64,000 nucleotides of DNA from Spiroplasma endosymbiont of Amphimallon solstitiale (GCF_964030965.1 NZ_OZ034999.1:1736001-1800000), one strand, 5' to 3'; counted from the stretch's first letter, positions 10,833 through 21,369 are shown. Made by a program: numbers and translations. Notes: generated by a model not told the origin, from the letters alone.

Positions 10833-11951
10833 ATGAGTTTTAATTATTTATGAACTTTAAAAGAAGCAACAAAAAGAATGTATCAATCATTTAGAGATGA
10901 TGTAAAAAATCAATGAGAAAAAACAGATTGAAGAATCTTAAAAGAAAGAGATAGAAAATATATCCCCGTTAAAATTAAAACAAGAACTAGAAATACTATC
11001 AATGGTCTTGTTACTTATAAATGTCGTGATTATAAATATTATGATGAACAATTAAAAAAATGAGTTCCTATTTGTTTATTAGATGAAAAATTGCAATTAC
11101 CTAAATACAAAAGGACTTGTCAAGATATCAAAAATAATGTTATTGAACATTTTGCAGATGGAAAAAGGTATATTGACATTTTACATACTATGAAACAAAC
11201 AAAATTTAGCACAACAAGTATTAGTAGATTATTTCAAGAATATCAAGTTAGTAAATTAGATGTTCCTAAAATAAAATTAGAACTAAATCAATTTATTTAT
11301 ATTAGTATTGATGATGGACATCGAAAGTTTTGAAAATTTAAACGAAATTCTGGTAAATATTCAATGCGTTTAGTGTTATTTTGTACAGATAATGTTAATC
11401 ATAAATTAGTTAATAAAAGAGTAGATGTAATAATAAGACCAACAAAAACTAAAATTGGAGTTCAAAAAACTGCTGAATTTATTTTAGAACAAGGAAATAG
11501 ATTTTTTGAAAATTTTGACCAAGCAAAAATCATTATTTGTGGAGATAGTGCAGAATGAATTAAAGATGTTGCTAATTATTTAGATGCACAATTTGTTTTA
11601 GATAAATTCCATTTAGTTAAAAAGTTGTATGTAGGAATTATTGCTGGAAACAAAGGAAAATATTTTGAAGAATATAATACTTGTAGAAACTTTATTCAAA
11701 ATGGTCAATATGATGAATTAATAAAGTATATGAATAAAATATTAAAAAATCATAAAAAATTAAAAAAACAATATTTTAAAAATAATAAACAAGGAATTGA
11801 AAATCAAGGTGCAAAATGAAATATTGGTACTTTTGCTGAAAGTAATATTTGATATATTTTAAAAGAAATGCTTGGTAATAGAACATATAGCATAGATATT
11901 TATATTAAAATGGTTATTTTTAGGTGTAATCTTGTGAATTCTAAAACATAA
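10833..11951 (+). CDS. ISLre2-family (UPF0236) transposase
   Basis: A 372-residue protein with GTTAGGAGAAAAAAT before its ATG; TGA=Trp codons occur throughout. It has the UPF0236/ISLre2 layout: a short N-terminal Cys-containing domain (TYKCRDYKYYDEQ), a helix-turn-helix-like part (TTSISRLFQEY), then YISIDDGHRKFWK with the first catalytic Asp pair, IIICGDSAEWIKD with the second, a FVLDKFHLVKKL motif, and a C-terminal GTFAESNIWYILKEM segment. The extreme C-terminus (MVIFRCNLVNSKT) is short compared with full members and may be altered. A second member is at 44936-46249. Confidence 0.8.
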
Positions 11952-11984
11952 TCAAAATTTTTATTTTTATTAAAATATTAAAAA

Positions 11985-12014
11985 CTTATTAATTAAAAGT
12001 TAATAAGAATTTTT
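11985..12014 (+). terminator. probable terminator after the ISLre2-type gene
   Basis: CTTATTAA and TTAATAAG form an 8-bp stem with a 7-nt loop, followed by AATTTTT. It is 34 nt after the transposase stop. The rest of the gap to the IS30-type element (12015-12201) is AT-rich with no visible gene. Confidence 0.5.
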
Positions 12015-12201
12015 GTTGTGTATTTATATTAAATTTTCTTATTGATTTTTTAATATTTGTATTTTAATTGAAATTAATTTAATTTAGTAGTAATATTTAT
12101 TTACAATTGCATATAATTACAATTATTTCTTGTCTATAATTTAAAAGAAATGTTTAAAAAGTAATTATATCCTCCGTTTTTGTTACCGTCCCTTTTTATT
12201 T

Positions 12202-13264
12202 ACCTGAATTGTAAAATTAAAAAGGACACTTATATAAAAATTAAATTGTGTTAATTCTATAATTAAGAAAAGAAAGGAATTAGCACAATGTATAAGTATC
12301 TGACTATTGAATCAATAATAGCAATAAAAGAATATAAAAGTTATGGATTTTCGATTCGTAAAATAGCAAAAGCCATTGATTATAGTAAATCAACTGTACA
12401 TAGAGTTTGTAGATTATTAAATCAAAACTTATTACCATTAGAAATATTGAATAAAATTCAAAAAAATAAACAAAATGCAGGTAGAAAATTAATAATTTTA
12501 ACTTTAATAGAAATTAATACTATTAATCATTTGTTAATTACTAAAAATTATGCTCTTGATATAATTGCTAATTTTTTAAAGGAAAATAAAATAAAAAGTA
12601 TTTCAACAAAAACTTTATATAACATGTTTAAAACAAATCGAATGGGTTTTGATGAAAATAACTTATTGAGAAAAGGAAAAAATAAACCTCACAAACAAAA
12701 AGAAACTAGGGGCAGAATTAATAATTGTAAGTCTATTCATGAAAGAAATTTAATCATTCCTAATATTAAAAATATAGAAGAATTTGGTCATTTAGAAGGT
12801 GATACTATCATTGGTAAAGATCATAAAAGTTCTATTATTACTTTAGCTGATATATGATCAAAAACCACAATTCCTTTAGCAACTAAAAATAATAAATCAG
12901 AAAATATTACAAAAAGTATAATAAAATTTATTTCAAAGTTACAAAAAGGAACAGTTAAAACTATTACTTTTGATCGTGGTAAAGAATTTAGTAAATGAAA
13001 ATTAATCGAAAAAAATTGTAATGTTAAGATTTATTTTGCAGATCCTGGTAAACCTTGTCAAAGAGGTTTAAATGAAAATAATAATGGTATTTTAAGAAGA
13101 TATTTACCAAAATCTACAGATCTATCTTCATATAAACAAAAAGATTTAAATACTATAGCATTTCAAATTAATTCTACACCCAGAAAATCACTATCTTATA
13201 AAAGACCAATAGATTTAATACAATTATTTTAAAAAACTGTCCCATTTATATTTACAATTCAGGT
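12202..13264 (+). mobile_element. IS30-type insertion sequence
   Basis: The ends are imperfect inverted repeats: ACCTGAATTGTAAA at the left and TTTACAATTCAGGT at the right, each followed inward by GGACA or preceded by TGTCC. The left end also forms a hairpin with the flanking GTCCCTTTTTATTTAC. No clear target duplication is seen. The element abuts a truncated MITE on its right, so an older rearrangement is likely. Confidence 0.75.
12288..13232 (+). CDS. IS30-family transposase
   Basis: A 314-residue protein; GAAAGGAATTAGCACA precedes the ATG. The N-terminus holds a helix-turn-helix of IS30 type (GFSIRKIAKAIDYSKSTVHR, about residues 26-45). The catalytic triad of the DDE domain is visible: D172 in HLEGDTIIG, D229 in ITFDRGKEF, and E263 in QRGLNENNNG, followed by the family motif YLPKSTDLSSY and PRKSLSYKRP. 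The frame is intact, including TGA=Trp codons, so the protein may be active. It catalyses cut-and-paste or circle-type transposition of its own element. Confidence 0.92.
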
Positions 13265-13277
13265 TATATAAAAATGG

Positions 13278-13379
13278 TTATTTTTAATTAAAAATTTGTT
13301 AAAAGTAACATTATTTAGTGTAAAAATTCTCTAAAAATAACACTTTATCATGTATCATTACTTTTCTACAAAATTAAAG
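13278..13379 (-). mobile_element. truncated MITE (right ~102 bp)
   Basis: Identical to the CTTTAATTTTG-end part of the MITE family, but the other ~60 bp are missing. The break lies about 13 bp after the IS30-type right end, so the left part was lost in a rearrangement. No target duplication pair can be formed. Confidence 0.8.
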
Positions 13380-13679
13380 GATTTTTTTGCATTGGAAATT
13401 AAAAAAACTACTGAAAATTGTGATAATTTAAAAAATAGTTTAAATAAAAAAAATTCAAAAAAAGAAGAACAAAAAATTAAAAATAAATTAAATGAAGAAG
13501 AAATAAAATTAACATCTTTAAATGAAGTATGAAAATTAATAAGTACTGAAATTCCAGAGTTACAGCAACCTTTATCAGAAGAATCAAAAAATGCAAGCAA
13601 ACAAAAATGAGAGAATATGGGCTTAATAGAATCTCAATTACCTTTGGAAACAAAAGCAGAAATATTAAATACAATTTAA
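13380..13679 (+). pseudogene. C-terminal fragment of a coiled-coil protein, fused to the MITE end
   Basis: About 99 residues following the MITE end, in frame with the MITE-supplied ATG at 13350 (MYHYFSTKLK). The fragment is rich in Lys, Asn and Glu with coiled-coil character, then has a short ordered C-terminus (IPELQQPLSEE, LPLETKAEILNTI) and stops at TAA 13677. The 5' part of the gene is not found nearby. It is probably a remnant of a Spiroplasma surface or phage protein. Confidence 0.45.
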
Positions 13680-13800
13680 ACTAATAAGATTAAATTTATT
13701 ATTGTATCAAGTTTAATTTATAGAAAGAGAGAAAAAAGTACATTAGGAAAAAATAAGAGTATTTATTAATAAGAAAAATGAGAAAATAATACAAGCCATT

Positions 13801-14045
13801 ATGAATAATAACTTAGAAAAAGTTAAATTATTAGTTAGGAATGGTGTTAGTATAAATTATGTAATTAAAGATGGTTTCACTATTTTGATGTTAGCTATCA
13901 AAAATAATGATTTAGAGATAGTTAAGTATTTAATAGATAATAATGAAATCTTTATCAAGTAAATGAATATGGACATAATGTTTTAATGTTAGTCGTTTGA
14001 AATAATCATTTGGAAGTCTTTAATTTTTTTAATGCAAAATACTAA
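13801..14045 (+). pseudogene. ankyrin-repeat protein remnant (frameshifted)
   Basis: The first frame (13801-13962) encodes about 1.5 ankyrin repeats with the family pattern NNNLEKVKLLVRNGVSIN, then GFTILMLAIKNNDLEIVKYL. The frame is lost near 13950; another frame then continues with GHNVLMLVVWNNHLEVFNFF, the next repeat, and stops at TAA 14043-14045. In-frame sequence related to repeats may begin upstream of the ATG (NEKIIQAI). Ankyrin proteins of host-associated bacteria often act in host interaction; this one looks broken. Confidence 0.65.
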
Positions 14046-14217
14046 CGATATTTTAGATGAAGAAATTTTAGAACAAAATGAAGATAGATTACCAACATAT
14101 GAAAGTATATTAAAAGAAAATAAAGACAAGTTACCAATATATGAAGAAGCAATGAAATTTCAACAAAAAATTAATAAATCTGATTATTTTAAAGATGAAA
14201 TAGATTTGCAAAAGTAA
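14032..14217 (+). CDS. small protein with duplicated LPxYE motif
   Basis: A 61-residue acidic protein starting within the end of the ankyrin remnant. It contains two copies of a ~16-residue unit, RLPTYESILKENKD and KLPIYEEAMKFQQ, followed by a charged tail. There is no signal peptide or membrane segment. It could be the C-terminal part of the ankyrin protein before frameshift, or a separate small protein. No function is known; the short LP-x-YE units look like binding motifs. Confidence 0.4.
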   Translation: MQNTNDILDEEILEQNEDRLPTYESILKENKDKLPIYEEAMKFQQKINKSDYFKDEIDLQK

Positions 14218-14344
14218 TTATCAATGATAAAAAAATATATAATTTTTAATTCCTTTTATGACAATAATAATTTTATTAAAATATTAAAATAAACATTAAT
14301 ATTTTAATTTTAAAAAATGTATTTTTACCTATATGAATTTCCTT

Positions 14345-14373
14345 TTGCTTTTTATAAAAAAATAAGTTACAAT
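14345..14373 (+). promoter_or_regulatory. sigma-70-type promoter for the lipoprotein gene
   Basis: TTGCTT at 14345-14350 and TACAAT at 14368-14373 are separated by 17 nt, 50 nt upstream of the lipoprotein start codon. Confidence 0.5.
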
Positions 14374-14422
14374 TCTTAGTGAATATTTAATTATTATTTA
14401 GTTTAAGGAGAATAACAATCAA

Positions 14423-15235
14423 ATGCGTAAATTAATCACTTTATTTTCAACACTTAGTTTACTTTCTTCTTCTGTGAGTACTATTGTGGCTTGTGGTACT
14501 GGAGATGGTTCAAACATTCAAACAAATTTTAAAAACGAGCCATCAAACAAAGATGGTGATCCGTTAGTTGATTATGTTTATAATAAATACTATCAATATG
14601 ATACTAAACTTTTATACAAACCACTTACTGCATTTATGCAACTAGCAGCAGACAAAATTAGAATTGATCGTAATGCATTAGAAGTTACAGATGCTGCTAG
14701 GGATTTTTATAATAGTGATCAATATAAATCAGGTAATTATGAGAGTATTAATTATAATGTTAATAATGATCCAGATAAAGTAATGAATGAACCATTTAGT
14801 TGTAAAGATGCAAATGGAAGTCTTTTAGTTTTTGGTTTAACTGATAATGATATATGTAAACAGCAATATTATGGTTATTGATATGTTACATATGAAACAG
14901 CAACAGAAGCAGAAAATCCTTCAAAAGTTGCTAAAACTAGTATTGTTTCACCAAAAATTACTGACTTTAAAGATGATAAAAATAAAACCATTATTAAAAA
15001 AGGTTGAATTCATTTATTCTTTATAATGAAAGATTCAAAAATGAACAAGACTTTTAAAATTGATTTTAATATTCAAATTGATGTAATTTTTAGTTTATAT
15101 GTTGATAAAAATAAAAAAGAAATAGTTGTTATTAATCCAAATACTATTGATAAAGCTTTGGGTGATGTTGATTTTCGTAACCCAGATAAAGTGGTTCATG
15201 AAAGAATAAATAACATGGCTTTTTCAGAATTATAA
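14423..15235 (+). CDS. Spiroplasma lipoprotein
   Basis: A 270-residue protein with TTTAAGGAGAATAACAATCAA before the ATG. Residues 1-24 are a lipoprotein signal (MRKLITLFSTLSLLSSSV then TIVAC), so the Cys at 24 is lipidated and the protein is anchored on the outer face of the membrane. The mature part has a short disordered linker and then a mixed alpha/beta domain; the last ~60 residues form a beta-rich stretch (FKIDFNIQIDVIFSLYVDK). The stop codon overlaps the start of rlmH by 1 nt. Specific function unknown; it belongs to the large set of Spiroplasma surface lipoproteins. Confidence 0.75.
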
Positions 15236-15708
15236 TGATAAATATTAAAATTGTTTGTATTGGCCAGTTGTCACAAACATATTGAAAATCAGCCGCCAAA
15301 GATTATTTAGAACGAATTAAAAAGCGAACTAATATTGAAACAAAAAATATTATCGAATCTAAATTAAATTCAATTCCTAATAATATTAAAATTGAAACCA
15401 ATAAAATCACCGAATACATATCAAAGAATAATGATTATCAATGATTTTTATTAGATTTATCAGGACAATTAATAAGTAGTGAAGAATTATCACAGATGAT
15501 TAATAAAAATCAAATTTATCAACAAGGTAAAATTGGTTTTATTATTGGTGGTAGTAATGGTGTAGCACAAATATTAAAAGACAATATTAATTTAATTAAA
15601 ATTTCCTTTGGTAAAATAACATTACCTCATCAATTATGTTATGTTGTTTTATTAGAGCAAATATATCGCTCATTACAAATACTTAATAATCAAAGTTATC
15701 ATAAGTAG
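15235..15708 (+). CDS. rlmH: 23S rRNA (pseudouridine(1915)-N3)-methyltransferase RlmH
   Basis: A 157-residue SPOUT methyltransferase, the usual length for RlmH. It methylates pseudouridine 1915 in helix 69 of 23S rRNA using S-adenosylmethionine. Visible motifs are LLDLSGQLISSEELSQ, the glycine loop GFIIGGSNGV, and the family C-terminus SFGKITLPHQLCYVVLLEQI followed by YRSLQI and YHK at the very end. The ATG overlaps the lipoprotein stop codon (TAATG), so the two are translationally coupled. TGA codons are read as Trp (QTYWKSA, YQWFLL). Confidence 0.95.
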
Positions 15709-15720
15709 TAGGTGAAAGAA

Positions 15721-16392
15721 ATGTATAATAAAACTTTATTTGTTGATTCCTCATGATTAGAATTTTTTCAACAAGAATATAAAGAAGCATATTTTACTAA
15801 ATTATTAGAAGATATTAAAAAGGAATATCAAACTTATCTTTGTTATCCTCAATGAGAAGAAATATTTCAAGCTTTTAAAATAACTCCTTTATCAAAGGTT
15901 AAAGTAATAATATTAGGTCAAGATCCCTATCATCAGCCAAATCAAGCTCATGGCTTAGCATTTAGTGTTAAAACAAATACTCCATTACCACCAAGTTTAA
16001 AAAACATTTTTCAAGAACTAAAAAATGATTTAAATATTGAAAAAGATAATGATGGTAATTTAACAACTTGAGCTAAACAGGGAGTTTTGCTTTTAAATAC
16101 AACTTTAACTGTCAGACAAAGTCAACCTAATAGTCATTTACAATATCAATGAGTAACTTTTACTGATCATGTTTTATCATTTTTAAATTTAAACTGTACT
16201 AATCTTGTTTTTATTTTATGAGGTAAAAATGCAAGAAATAAAAAAATGCTAATTGATACAGAAAAACATTTTATTATTGAGAGTGCACATCCTTCACCTT
16301 TAAGTGCTTATAATGGTTTTTTTAATTCAAGACCATTTAGCAAAACTAATAATTGATTGATTTCAAAAAATAAAACTCCCATTAAGTGATAA
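15721..16392 (+). CDS. ung: uracil-DNA glycosylase (family 1)
   Basis: A 223-residue protein, normal family length. It removes uracil from DNA as the first step of base-excision repair. The catalytic water-activating motif [17 protein letters not shown], the NTTLTVR region and the DNA-intercalation motif [12 protein letters not shown] are all present. The ATG is 12 nt after the rlmH stop, with AGTAGGTGAAAGAA as ribosome binding site, so the genes are probably co-transcribed. Confidence 0.96.
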
Positions 16393-16502
16393 AAATAAAA
16401 AAATACTAATTTTATTATATGTATTTAAGCAAACAATGTTATGATATATTTGTTAAAATTAATATAGTTTTAAAGAATATTTCGGGAATGGTGGTTATTT
16501 AA

Positions 16503-17450
16503 ATGCCCAATAATTTAATATTTAATCACATATTTTCTCAACGATATGATTTAAATACCTTAAATTTATTTAGTAGATCTACAGCTATTTATTTAATTAT
16601 TACTTTAAGTAGCATAATGTTAGCATATATTTTAATGAATAGTTTTTGAAAATGATTTCGTAAAGATAAATATAAAGGTGTTCGTTTTACTACTAAAAAT
16701 ATTGCTTATATAACAATGTTATCTTCGGTATCAGTTGTGGCAACTATTATTGTTTCTATTACGATACCCATTACAGTATTACCACCAATTAGAATTGCTT
16801 TTGAGGGTTTAATGATTAAAATAACCGGTTATATGTTTGGTCCAATTATAGGTATTATTTGTGCTGCAGTAACAGATATTTTAGTAATGTTATTTGTTCC
16901 TTCATATATTAGCATTTATTATATGTTTTGTATTATTTTTACTGGTTTTTTGGCAGGAATTGCTGGAATATTTAAAGTAAAACTAAAAGATTATCCATGA
17001 GTTATTTTTGCTTTAATTAATTTTTTTATTATTTTCTTTGCTTGTGGTGGCATGTATATTGTTATTTCAGGTAAGCAATTATCATATTCTATGTCAGGAA
17101 TTATTGTTAATAAATATGTTCTGGCTAGTATTATGGGTGGTGGTGGCATTATTGGCCTATTAAGTATTTATAGTGTTTTATTTTATTATTTATTGAAAAA
17201 AGAAATTTATAGAATTAAAGAAATTTTACCAATTATTTTATTAGCGGTAGTAGCCGAGTATGTAACAACAGTGCTTATAGCCTCCTATGCTGATATGACT
17301 TTATTTGATCCTAATGCCAAGGATTATGGAGTAACAGCAATTATGAGAATTGTGCAAGCACCTCTTAAAATTATAATTAATTCAATTATAATTTATGTGA
17401 CTTGAAGAACTGTTAATCCTTTAATTAATATTGATAATAATAATTATTAA
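16503..17450 (+). CDS. ECF transporter S component, folate-type (FolT-like)
   Basis: A 315-residue membrane protein with about seven to eight hydrophobic segments. The central part (GLMIKITGYMFGPIIGIICA through GFLAGIAGIF) has the GPxxGxxxxxxxDxxxxxF layout of ECF substrate-binding (S) components, which pair with the EcfT/EcfA energising module. It is followed 18 nt later by folC and then by a second protein of the same type, so folate or a precursor is the likely substrate. GGGAATGGTGG precedes the ATG. Substrate assignment rests on context. Confidence 0.75.
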
Positions 17451-17468
17451 ATAAAGGATTTTAAAAAT

Positions 17469-18593
17469 ATGAATGAAGAATTTTTTAAAAAAATATCTAA
17501 ATATTCAAATAAAGATTGTTTAAAAAAATTAAAAATTATTAGTCCAAAGTATTTAAACAATAATATTAAGTATATTCATGTAACTGGAACAAATGGTAAA
17601 GGTTCAGTATCGCGTTTAATTTTTGCTATATTATCACAAACCTCAAAACAAAAAATTGGTTTGTTTACTTCTCCCCATATTGAGTTTGTCAATGAACGAA
17701 TTATTGTTAATGATAGAATGATTAGTAATCAAGATTTAGTTCGTATTAGAGACTTGATTTTTGATGATATTGAATATTATCAATTAGGTTTTTTTGGTAT
17801 TTTAACTTTAATTGCATTAATTTATTTTCAAGAACAAAATGTGCAATGAGCAATAATTGAAGTTGGGATTGGTGGAAAAATTGATCCTACAAATATCATT
17901 GATGCAACATATGCTATTATCACTTCAATTGGTAAAGATCATCAAGATAGACTTGGTAAAACTACATCTGAAATATTACATCAAAAATTGGGAATAGTAA
18001 AACCAACGACAAAAAATCTTTTTATTTCAGGTAATTTAAATAATAAATTAAAAAAGCAAATTGATATGGAAGGTTATAAACCTATATATTCTCCAAGATT
18101 AATCAACCAACCATACTATCAAGAAAATAAAAAATTAGTTTTAACAGTAATTTCAAAAACATTTTTAGAAATTAATATTAAACAAGCTTTAAAAATCATT
18201 AATGATACTAATATTAGATTACGATTTGAGAAATATCAAATTAATGATAAAACTATTTATTTTGATGCTGCTCATAATATTGATGGTATTAAAGCATTAA
18301 TTAAAACGCTAAAAATTAATAAAATTATTCCTCAACAAATTATATTTTCTTGTTTAAAAAATAAATATCCACAAAAATTAATTAGTTGTTTAAAAAAAGT
18401 CTCAGATAATATTATTATTTGTAGTAATAGTAATTTAAATAGTATTACTGGTGAATTTTTTGATTATCAAAAAATGATTGAATGTAGCCCTCATAAAATA
18501 ATTTTAATTACGGGTTCTTGTTATTTTTTAGCAGATGTTCTTAATTATTTAAGAACAAAGAAAATAATTATGATAAAAAAGGGTGGTAATTAA
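17469..18593 (+). CDS. folC: folylpolyglutamate synthase / dihydrofolate synthase-type ligase FolC
   Basis: A 374-residue Mur-ligase-fold enzyme that adds glutamate residues to folate, trapping it in the cell. The P-loop is HVTGTNGKGSVS near residues 38-49, followed by GLFTSPHIEFVNERI, IIEVGIGGKIDPTNI and the C-terminal YFDAAHNIDGIKAL motif. Here the usual GLGGRLDxTN reads GIGGKIDPTN. It lies between two FolT-like transporter components and touches the next gene end to start. In Mollicutes without folate synthesis this works in salvage. ATAAAGGATTTTAAAAAT precedes the ATG. Confidence 0.93.
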
Positions 18594-19204
18594 ATGAATG
18601 TGTTGTTATTGAATATAATTGGTGGAGTGTTAATTTTAATTACTTTTTTATTGATCACAGTTTTTGATTATAAAGATAATAAAAAAAAGATAAAGCAAAT
18701 AAAATTTATTTGCTTAAGTGGAATAATGTTAGCATTAGCTGTTTCTTTAAATACAATAGGTGCTTTAATGTTAAAAAGTTTACCATTTTCTAAATATTTT
18801 GAAATTAAATTGGGTAATTTTATATTAGTTTTAATAGGTTTCTTTTGTGGTGGAATATTAGGATTTCTTAGTGGTATTGCCAGTGATTTTTTAGGTTTAT
18901 TATTTAGTACTGGTGGTGCATCACCATGTTTATTTTTTACTTTTACTAGTATTTTATGATGTATATTACCTTACTATTTAGTATTAAATTTTAGTAAAAT
19001 TTATTATAGTAAAAAGACATTTTATTGATATTTGCCAATTGCTTATGCTATTACTTCATTAATTATTACTGGTACTGATCCTATTGCATTAAAAATATTA
19101 TTTCCTGGATTACCACCTTTATGATTAATGTATTTTCCATTAAGAGTTATAAAATATCCTATTGATTTAACGGTTAATGTTTTTTTAATTATTACTTGTT
19201 ATTC
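18594..19204 (+). pseudogene. second FolT-like ECF S component, 3' end lost at IS1595-type insertion
   Basis: The first ~203 residues remain: an N-terminal membrane helix, then an S-component core (GNFILVLIGFFCGGILGFLS, GIASDFLGLLFSTGGASPC) with about five spans in total. The frame runs into the IS end and stops after NFVEK. It starts immediately after the folC stop and shares the same order of hydrophobic segments as the 16503-17450 gene, so it is probably a paralogue with a related substrate. The sequence on the other side of the IS is an unrelated lipoprotein-type gene, so the 3' end has been deleted, not just displaced. Confidence 0.75.
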
Positions 19205-20345
19205 CTTTAATTTTGTAGAAAAGTAGTGGTATTAGTAAAATTAGCAAAAATATATTTTTATATGGTATTTTTAATATTAAAGAGGTGATTTTAAATGAAT
19301 AAAAATACAGTAAAAGAAATTTTAAATAATTTGTCTGATAAAGATTTTATTGAGATTTTTAGAGAAAATAAAACTAGAATTAAACAAATTGAGAAAAAAG
19401 AAAAATTTGAAGCAGTCGAACAAAAATTCAAAGAGAAAGGGATTCAATGTCCAGATTGTAGTTCTTTTTTGTGTACTAAATATGGTAGTAAAGATTATAA
19501 GCAAAGATATAAATGTAAAAGTTGTAATATTACTTTTCATGCTTTTAAAAATCATTATTTTTATTGAAGTCATTTATCTCATGATCAATGAGATTTATTG
19601 ATACAAATAGCTACTTTAGGTCAATCTGCTTACATTATTTCTCAATTTATTAATACTACAAATAAAACTGCCTGATTTAATCGTCAAAAATTTATGAAAT
19701 CAACACAATTAGTAAAAACACAAAATCAATTTGTAAAATTAAAAGCTAGAATTGAAGTTGACGAAACTTTTATCAAAGAAATTCATAAAGGAAACTTTAA
19801 AGATCCAAATGATCCAAGAAAACAATGAATTGAAGAAAATGCTAAAGATTTAAATTGTTGTATTCAAATGGCAATTGATGAAAACCGAAATATCTATGCT
19901 CAAACAACAAATACTAAAAGATTAAATAAAAAATGAGTACAAGAAAACTTAACATCGAAACTTATCGAAGAAAATTCAATTATAGTTTGTGATATGCAAG
20001 TATTATATGATACAGTAGCTAAACAAACTAAATCCACTATCCAGCAGTTTAAATCAAAAGAAAATAAAGAATTAAATTATAAAAAATTAAGTAATGTCAG
20101 TAAAATACAATCAAGTTTAAAAGAATTTATTACTCATTACCATGGCATTGGATTTACCAATATTCAAAATTACCTCAATTTATGGAAATGAAAATATCAA
20201 CACTACGGATTAACCCCTTATCAAAAATCCAATGTGTTATATTTCAGTTTGTAAAAAAAATAAATCCCAAAATTTAATAAAATCAAATTTTAAGTCAAGT
20301 TGATGACTTTTTTTATTTTACCACTACTTTTCTACATAATTAAAA
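19205..20345 (+). mobile_element. IS1595-type insertion sequence, copy 1 (1141 bp)
   Basis: The left end is CTTTAATTTTGTAGAAAAGT and the right end is its inverted near-copy finishing ACATAATTAAAA. Length equals copy 2. Left flank TGTTATTC and right flank GAAAAAAC do not match, so this copy's flanks come from two different insertion sites. A MITE begins 8 bp after its right end, using GAAAAAAC as its own duplication. Confidence 0.9.
19295..20254 (+). CDS. IS1595-family (ISXO2-like) transposase
   Basis: A 319-residue protein with TAAAGAGGTGATTTTAA before its ATG. An N-terminal helical part is followed by a zinc ribbon (C52-P-D-C55 and C74-K-S-C77, CPDC...CKSC), typical of IS1595-group enzymes. 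The catalytic core has D156 in IEVDETFI and D233 in IIVCDMQVLYDT; the third residue is probably in the HYHGIGFTNIQNYLNLWKW region. The frame is complete with TGA=Trp codons. Identical ends on the MITEs make it their probable mobiliser. Copy 2 at 29671-30630 encodes the same protein. Confidence 0.88.
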
Positions 20346-20353
20346 GAAAAAAC

Positions 20354-20516
20354 CTTTAATTTTGTAGAAAAGTAATTATACATGATAAAGTGTTATTTTT
20401 AGATAATTTTTACACTAAATAATGTTACTTTTAAAAAATTTTTAATTAAAAATAATATTTTAAGTGTAAATTGATGAATAATTTTTGGTCATCCATACTT
20501 TTCTACATAATTAAAA
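20354..20516 (+). mobile_element. MITE copy 3 (163 bp), next to IS1595-type copy 1
   Basis: CTTTAATTTTGTAG left end and ACATAATTAAAA right end. The duplication GAAAAAAC lies at 20346-20353 and 20517-20524. The left duplication is also the immediate right flank of the IS, so both elements used the same 8-bp site. Confidence 0.92.
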
Positions 20517-21299
20517 GAAAAAACTGATTTAAATACAGTTATTATTAAAAAGAAATTAGGTACTATTTACATTGGTCAATTGGACAAACCAAATAAATCT
20601 GAAATTTTAAAAGCTATTAAAGATAAAAATAAAGAAGCAATCGATCTAACTGAAGATGATTTTGATATTAAAAGTTTTATTGGCATTACAAAAATTATTA
20701 TTAATGGTAAAGGTACTTATAAAAATGAAGTTTCTTTATCTTGTACTATTACTAATTTTAAAAAAGTTTCTAATTGAGAAGATAATAATGGTGCAGTTCA
20801 TGCTCTAGTAAATATTAATGGTGTGCTTTATGTGGGAACATCAATTTTTGGTAAAGGAAATTTATATAAAAGTAATAGTGATGGCAAATTTGAATTAATG
20901 AGTAATTGAAAACAAGATAATGGTGCAGTTTGAAGTTTAACAAATATTAATGGTGTGCTTTATGTGGGAACATCAACTACTAGTAAAAAGGGAAATTTAT
21001 ATAAAATAAATACTAATGATATTAATGCTAAGATTGAGCCGGTTTCTACTTGAAAAAATACTAATTGTGAAGTTTGAAGTTTAACAAATGTTGATAGTAC
21101 ACTTTATGTAGGAATAACAAATAATAATGGTGAAGGAAAAATATATAAAAGTAAAGCTGATAAAAGTTTTGGATTGATGCTTGGTTGAGAGAATACTAAT
21201 GGTGCAGTTTGAAGTTTAACAAATATTAATGATACTATTTATATAGGAACAATAACTTCTGCTAATAAAGGAAATTTATATATAAATGAAAAAAAATAA
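20517..21299 (+). pseudogene. 3' part of a Spiroplasma lipoprotein-type surface protein with propeller-like repeats
   Basis: The 5' end with start and signal peptide is missing; the frame begins at the MITE end (KTDLNTVIIKKKLGTIYI). An ~85-residue alpha/beta domain common in Spiroplasma lipoproteins is followed by four repeats of about 45 residues with the core NGAVWSLTNINGVLYVGT and a KGNLYK spacer. Such W-, G-rich repeats resemble beta-propeller blades that report or bind. The repeats are also nearly identical at DNA level. The frame ends with YINEKK and TAA 21297-21299. Its start has been lost through the IS-associated deletion at 19204/20346. Confidence 0.65.
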
Positions 21300-21369
21300 A
21301 AACATAAAAATGATATCTATCAAAAATTATGAAATTTCAAATAATTAATACTTTTTTAATTATTAATGA

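Noticed and set aside
13350-13379. True gene start at the ATG in the truncated MITE
   Set aside because: The ATG belongs to the MITE end (MYHYFSTKLK) that recurs at other copies; it is not the original start of the downstream fragment.
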